Assembly: GCA_902810075.1 (NCBI GenBank)
Contig: LR778135.1
Location: 1,488,001 to 1,552,000 of the forward strand
Direction of reading: 5' to 3'
Origin: Ruminococcaceae bacterium BL-6
GTDB taxonomy: Bacteria > Bacillota > Clostridia > Oscillospirales > Acutalibacteraceae
Length of the DNA stretch: 64,000 nucleotides
Shown piece by piece: positions 60,315 to 64,000 of the stretch. Each line of letters begins with the position of its first letter. Positions within the stretch are counted from its first letter, which is position 1. A program made the translations under genes and the position numbers. Below the pieces are notes generated by a model. That model made no database searches and was not told where the DNA came from. It saw nothing but the letters and a program-made list of their open reading frames with translations.

Positions 60315-60588
60315 AAAGGCCGAGGGCTCTTATACCTGTTACCTTTTTGAAAAAGGGCTGGACAAGATCCTGAAAAAATGCGGGGAAGAGTGCAGCGAGG
60401 TGATCATCGCCGCGAAAAACGGGGATAACCGGGAAACGGTTCTGGAAATTTCCGACCTGCTTTACCACCTGACCGTTCTGTTGGTCAACGAGAATATTTC
60501 CTGGGAAGAGGTTGCCGCGGAGCTGGAACGGCGGTCTCAAAAACAGGGAAATTTGAAGCAATTCCACCGGGTGGATAAAAACACATAG
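60262..60588 (+). CDS. hisE: HisE, phosphoribosyl-ATP pyrophosphatase
   Basis: MazG-like pyrophosphatase of 108 residues. [26 protein letters not shown] and [13 protein letters not shown] hold the acidic metal sites. The ATG at 60262 has GGAGGGACG just upstream, so the start inside hisI is well supported. Last gene of the operon. Confidence 0.95.
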   Translation: MENVLTELYQTVLSRKNEKAEGSYTCYLFEKGLDKILKKCGEECSEVIIAAKNGDNRETVLEISDLLYHLTVLLVNENISWEEVAAELERRSQKQGNLKQFHRVDKNT

Positions 60589-60603
60589 AAATACGCGTCA
60601 AAA

Positions 60604-60644
60604 GGGGGGTGGGAGCCGATTTTCGGTTTCCACCCCCCTTTTTT
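60604..60644 (+). terminator. Terminator of the his operon
   Basis: GGGGGGTGGGAGCCGA / CGGTTTCCACCCCCC with TTTTTT. Confidence 0.9.
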
Positions 60645-60650
60645 GATCGT

Positions 60651-60791
60651 CGCCTTGTTGGAACAATAAAAAGCGATTCGAAATCACGAGGGAAAAACGC
60701 GGGGATGCTTTTCGTATTCTGAGTATTTTGACGCAGATAGACGCAATTTTATCTCGAAAATCCGTCGATTTTTAATTTACAAAAAAGGCCT
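60651..60791 (+). repeat. Fold-back element, family 2, copy 2
   Basis: About 141 bp between the his terminator and the pseudouridine synthase stop. Ends GCCTTGTT...AATAAAAAGCGA and TCGATTTTTAATTT...AAAAGGCCT are imperfect complements. It shares ATTTTATCTCGAAAATCC with 20151-20170 and the GGCCTAA end. It overlaps the stop codon of the minus-strand gene by one or two bases. Confidence 0.6.
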
Positions 60792-61752
60792 AATGGAGAG
60801 AATTAAATTCGTCCAGAAACCAGATCTCTTTTGCCTCGAATTCCCGGTGGTTCAGGTATTCCAGCATCCCCGCCGGCGTTTTGAAGTCTAAGATCAGCTT
60901 GTAGGAATACAGCGCCTGGTATGGGAAGCCCTCGCGGCGGTTCAGGGCGTTGCGCCCGTATTTTCCATCCCCCAGAAGCGGGTGGCCGATCGAAGCCAGA
61001 TGCGCGCGGATCTGGTGGGTGCGTCCGGTGAGCAGGTCCACCTCCAGCAGGCTGAAATTCCCGCGCTCCGCCAGCACGCGGTAGCGGGTGCGGATGCTTT
61101 TCGCATCCGGCGCGGTTTTAGAGGAAATATAAACGCGGTTCTGCTTTTCGTTTTTTTCGAGATACCCTTCCAGCGTGTCGGCTTTTTTTTCCATGTGTCC
61201 GCAGACGATGCACAGATACAGCTTTTTCATCTCCCGCGCCTTCAGCTTTGCGTTCATGATGCGCAGGGTCTCCGCGTTTTTCGCGGCCATCACGATGCCG
61301 CCCGTATTGCGGTCGATGCGGTTGATGAGCGCGGGCGCGAACGAATTCTCCTCGTCGGGCCGGTACTCGTTTTTGTCGAACAGGTAATGCTGAATCCTCG
61401 CGATCAGGGAATCAAAGTGATAATTCTCGTCGGGGTGGACGATCAGGCCCGGTTTTTTGTCCACGATCAGAAGATTCTCATCCTCGTAAAGAAGATTCAG
61501 CTTGACGGGCGCTTTCAGAAAATCGTATTCCTTCGGCTCCGTCTGAAAGAATTCGTCTTTCAGGTACATGGTCAGAACGTCGCCTTCGCACAGGCGGGCG
61601 GAGATTTCGCACCGCTTTCCGTTCAGCTTGATGTCCTTTTTGCGGATGCTTTTGTAGAGCATCGACTGCGGCAGGTTGTGGTAGGTTTTGGTCAGAAATT
61701 TATCGAGGCGCTGTCCGGCGTCGTTTGCGCCGATGGTAACGGATTTCATCAT
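60790..61752 (-). CDS. RluC/RluD-family pseudouridine synthase
   Basis: RNA pseudouridine synthase of 320 residues. N-terminal S4-like domain (AGQRLDKFLTKTYHNLPQSMLYKSIRKKDIKLNGKR). The catalytic block is INRIDRNTGGIVMAAKNAE, with Asp in RIDRNT; GRTHQIRAHLASIGHPLLGDGKYG closes the site. The rRNA target is not determinable. The start is uncertain: ATG 61752 chosen over ATG 61749 and GTG 61764. Confidence 0.9.
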   Translation of the reverse strand: MMKSVTIGANDAGQRLDKFLTKTYHNLPQSMLYKSIRKKDIKLNGKRCEISARLCEGDVLTMYLKDEFFQTEPKEYDFLKAPVKLNLLYEDENLLIVDKKPGLIVHPDENYHFDSLIARIQHYLFDKNEYRPDEENSFAPALINRIDRNTGGIVMAAKNAETLRIMNAKLKAREMKKLYLCIVCGHMEKKADTLEGYLEKNEKQNRVYISSKTAPDAKSIRTRYRVLAERGNFSLLEVDLLTGRTHQIRAHLASIGHPLLGDGKYGRNALNRREGFPYQALYSYKLILDFKTPAGMLEYLNHREFEAKEIWFLDEFNSLH

Positions 61753-61812
61753 TGGATCACCCACATGGAATTATAGCATGGATCGGCATCGTGGACAAAA
61801 GCTTTTTGCCAC

Positions 61813-61841
61813 TTTCCAAAAAAAAGGTTTTAGTATATAAT
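61813..61841 (+). promoter_or_regulatory. Promoter of pyrE
   Basis: TTTCCA (61813-61818), 17-bp A-rich spacer, TATAAT (61836-61841), 41 bp before pyrE. Confidence 0.5.
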
Positions 61842-61882
61842 AAGAACACTTATGGAAATATCAAAAAAAGGGGAATCGGCGG

Positions 61883-62467
61883 ATGATGACACAGGAAAGG
61901 GTTCTGGAGATTTTTAAAGAAGCGGGCGTGCTGATGGAGGGGCATTTCCGCCTGACTTCGGGGCGGCACAGCAACCGTTACCTGCAGTGCGCGAAGATTT
62001 TCCGGAACACCGGATACAGCGAGGAGCTTTGCTCCGCTTTGGCGGAGCAGTTTGCGCAGGCGGGGATTCAGGTCGTCATCGGGCCAGCCATGGGCGCGGT
62101 TCAGATGGCGTACGAGGTCAGCCGCGCGCTGAAATGCGAAAACTTTTTCGCCGAACGCGATGAAAACGGCAAGATGGCGCTTCGCCGCGGATTCGAGGTG
62201 CACCCCGGGCAGAAGGTGCTGATCGTCGAGGACGTGGTCACGACCGGCGGCTCCGTGCGCGAAGTGATCGACCTCGTCCGCGCCGCGGGCGGAGACCTGG
62301 TCGGGGTCGGCTCCATCGTGGACAGGACCGGCGGGAAGATCGATTTCGGCGTTCCGTTCCGCTCGGTGATCGCTCTGGAAGTGGAATCCTGGGAGCCGCA
62401 GGACTGCCCGCTTTGCCGCGAGGGAGAGCTGGAGCTTGTCAAGCCGGGCAGCAGAAAGATCCGGTAA
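61883..62467 (+). CDS. pyrE: Orotate phosphoribosyltransferase
   Basis: PyrE of 194 residues, which makes OMP from orotate and PRPP. FRLTSGRHSNRYLQCAKIF, AERDENGKMALRRGF and the PRPP motif VLIVEDVVTTGGSVREVIDLV. The C-terminal CPLCREGELELVKPGSRK is typical of clostridial PyrE. It stands apart from other pyr genes; radC follows. Confidence 0.93.
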   Translation: MMTQERVLEIFKEAGVLMEGHFRLTSGRHSNRYLQCAKIFRNTGYSEELCSALAEQFAQAGIQVVIGPAMGAVQMAYEVSRALKCENFFAERDENGKMALRRGFEVHPGQKVLIVEDVVTTGGSVREVIDLVRAAGGDLVGVGSIVDRTGGKIDFGVPFRSVIALEVESWEPQDCPLCREGELELVKPGSRKIR

Positions 62468-62501
62468 AACACGGCGGTTCGATGCGGGGGAGGTGTGGCG
62501 C

Positions 62502-63233
62502 TTGAAGCGGGACGAAGCATTGCATCCGAAAACGAAAGAGGAGCAGCCGCATGCCGGCCACAGGAAGCGCGTGCAGGAAAAGTTCCTGAAAAAGGGCCTG
62601 GATGGCTTTGAACCGCACGAGGTCCTGGAATTCGTTCTGTTTTTCGCCATCCCGCGCGGGGATACCAACGAGCTGGCCCACCGGCTGATCGGCCGGTTCG
62701 GGTCGGTTTCCGGCGTCTTTGACGCCCCGTATGAGGAACTGCTCAAAATCCGCGGGGTCGGGCGCATCACGGCGCTTCTGCTCAAGCTGCTTCCGGCGCT
62801 GTGCCGGTATTATTATGAGGACAGCCACAAAGGAAAAATCAGGATCTGCGAGGTGTGCGACGCCGCCGAAATCCTGAAGCACAAGTATATCGGACGCACC
62901 AACGAGGTGGTCGTGCTGCTGCTTCTGGACAGCCAGAGCAGGGTGCTTCTGTGCGACGTCGTGAACGAAGGGAACGTGAACAGCGCGCCGGTCTATGTGC
63001 GCCGGATCGTGGAATTGGCCGTGCGGTATAATGCCAGCGCGGCCATCCTTTCTCACAACCATCCCAGCGGAAGCCCCGTGCCGTCCCGCGGGGATATCGA
63101 CGCCACCGTCGAGGTGTTTCAGGCTTTGAAGGCGGTAAATGTGCCGCTCCGCGACCATCTGATCTTCGGGGATCAGGATTATGTCTCCCTCTCGCATCTC
63201 GGCATCCTAAAAGACCTGATGAACCCTTTTTAA
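62502..63233 (+). CDS. radC: RadC-family JAB domain protein
   Basis: Protein of 243 residues. An N-terminal HhH-type region ([18 protein letters not shown]) is followed by the JAMM/MPN+ motif in [19 protein letters not shown]. Once linked to DNA repair; the present role is unsettled. The start is TTG 62502, eight bases after GGGGGAGGTG; the frame runs back into pyrE but that part is not expected to be translated. Confidence 0.9.
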   Translation: MKRDEALHPKTKEEQPHAGHRKRVQEKFLKKGLDGFEPHEVLEFVLFFAIPRGDTNELAHRLIGRFGSVSGVFDAPYEELLKIRGVGRITALLLKLLPALCRYYYEDSHKGKIRICEVCDAAEILKHKYIGRTNEVVVLLLLDSQSRVLLCDVVNEGNVNSAPVYVRRIVELAVRYNASAAILSHNHPSGSPVPSRGDIDATVEVFQALKAVNVPLRDHLIFGDQDYVSLSHLGILKDLMNPF

Positions 63234-63241
63234 GACGGAAT

Positions 63242-63270
63242 TTGACAGAAACGAACAAATGTGCTAATAT
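63242..63270 (+). promoter_or_regulatory. uvrB promoter with SOS-box-like site
   Basis: Consensus TTGACA (63242-63247), 17-bp spacer, TAATAT (63265-63270). The spacer contains CGAACAAATGTGC (63252-63264), close to the Gram-positive LexA box (CGAAC-N4-GTTCG) with a weak right half. Confidence 0.65.
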
Positions 63271-63331
63271 AAAAGCTGAATTTTATCCCGTCTCCGGCGC
63301 GGGAATCAGCCGGAAAAAGCGGAGATTTGCG

Positions 63332-64000
63332 ATGGATTTTAAACTTGTATCCCAATATCAGCCGACCGGCGATCAGCCGAAGGCGATCGAGCAGCTGATA
63401 CAGGGTCTGGAGTGCGGCGACAAAGAGCAGACGCTGCTGGGCGTGACGGGCTCCGGAAAAACGTTTACTATGGCGAACGTGATCGCGCGGGTGAACCGCC
63501 CGACGCTCGTTCTCGCCCACAACAAAACGCTGGCGGCCCAGCTCTGTTCCGAGTTCCGGGAATTTTTCCCGGAGAACGCCGTCGAGTATTTCGTCAGCTA
63601 CTACGATTATTACCAGCCGGAGGCCTATATTCCGACGACAGACACCTATATTGAAAAGGATTCCGCCATCAACGACGAAATCGACAAGCTGAGGCATTCG
63701 GCCACTTCGGCCCTTTCGGAGCGGCGGGATGTCATTATTGTTGCCAGCGTTTCCTGCATTTACAGCCTGGGCGACCCGATTGATTACCGCACCATGGTGA
63801 TTTCCCTGCGGCCCGGGATGAAGAAAAACCGGGACGAGCTTCTGAAAAAGCTGGTCGAAATCCAGTACGAGCGGAACGACGTCAATTTTGTGAGAAACAA
63901 ATTCCGCGTGCACGGCGACGTGGTGGAAATTTTTCCCGCACAGTCGAACGACACCGCCATCCGGGTGGAATTTTTCGGCGACGAGATCGACCGCATCACG
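63332..64000 (+). CDS. uvrB: UvrB, excinuclease subunit B (partial)
   Basis: Damage-recognition helicase-like subunit of nucleotide excision repair; the first 223 residues are in the window. [43 protein letters not shown] holds Walker [32 protein letters not shown] is the beta-hairpin region that grips DNA. GCGGAGA precedes ATG 63332. Confidence 0.97.
   Translation, partial: MDFKLVSQYQPTGDQPKAIEQLIQGLECGDKEQTLLGVTGSGKTFTMANVIARVNRPTLVLAHNKTLAAQLCSEFREFFPENAVEYFVSYYDYYQPEAYIPTTDTYIEKDSAINDEIDKLRHSATSALSERRDVIIVASVSCIYSLGDPIDYRTMVISLRPGMKKNRDELLKKLVEIQYERNDVNFVRNKFRVHGDVVEIFPAQSNDTAIRVEFFGDEIDRIT

Overview
The window looks like chromosome of a spore-forming, anaerobic-type Firmicute (Clostridia, most like the Oscillospiraceae/Acutalibacteraceae side). 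The reasons are a sigma-G gene followed by ylmC, PolC-type DNA polymerase III, the rpsB-tsf-pyrH-frr-uppS-cdsA-dxr-rseP-ispG-polC gene order, a SufCBDSU operon, short HisG with HisZ, strong AGGAGG ribosome binding sites, and many TTG/GTG starts in moderately GC-rich DNA. The taxon is an inference; no rRNA or tRNA gene was seen.

Layout. 1-6.0 kb: envelope sensing: a BlaI/BlaR1-type repressor and M56 sensor protease (cut by the window edge), a lytic transglycosylase, and a vanR-vanS-D,D-carboxypeptidase unit with matching response-regulator boxes upstream of vanR and of the carboxypeptidase. 6.0-10 kb: a 200-nt leader with its own terminator in front of two small membrane proteins, then larE-larB-larC (nickel-pincer cofactor synthesis). 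10-14 kb (minus): bacteriohemerythrin, and an AmmeMemoRadiSam operon ending in a DUF1848 gene. 14-20 kb: an autoregulated ribbon-helix-helix gene between two similar double hairpins, an AbrB/ABC transporter operon, a diguanylate cyclase, an XRE regulator, a patatin lipase and IS200-type copy 1. 20-25 kb: a DUF134/NifX pair with a large operator and the FMN-riboswitch ribDEBAH operon. 25-26 kb: a type I-C-like CRISPR array with no cas genes in view. 26.6-35 kb: a truncated ABC ATPase, a PatB/MalY lyase, galKTE, a D-aminoacylase and IS200 copy 2. 35-40 kb (minus): suf operon. 40-54 kb: sigG, ylmC, translation, isoprenoid and lipid genes, and polC. 54-61 kb: his operon lacking hisH and hisF. 61-64 kb: a pseudouridine synthase, pyrE, radC and the start of uvrB behind an SOS-like promoter.

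Beyond the genes, three layers of structure stand out: two families of dispersed fold-back elements (four copies of about 95 bp and two of about 150 bp); two apparently identical 610-bp IS200-type insertions, one of which appears to supply the stop codon of sufU; and several operator-containing promoters. The CRISPR array records its own repeat evolution: the oldest repeats carry different stem sequences that still pair. The leader at about 6.05-6.2 kb is the best candidate for an undescribed regulatory RNA.
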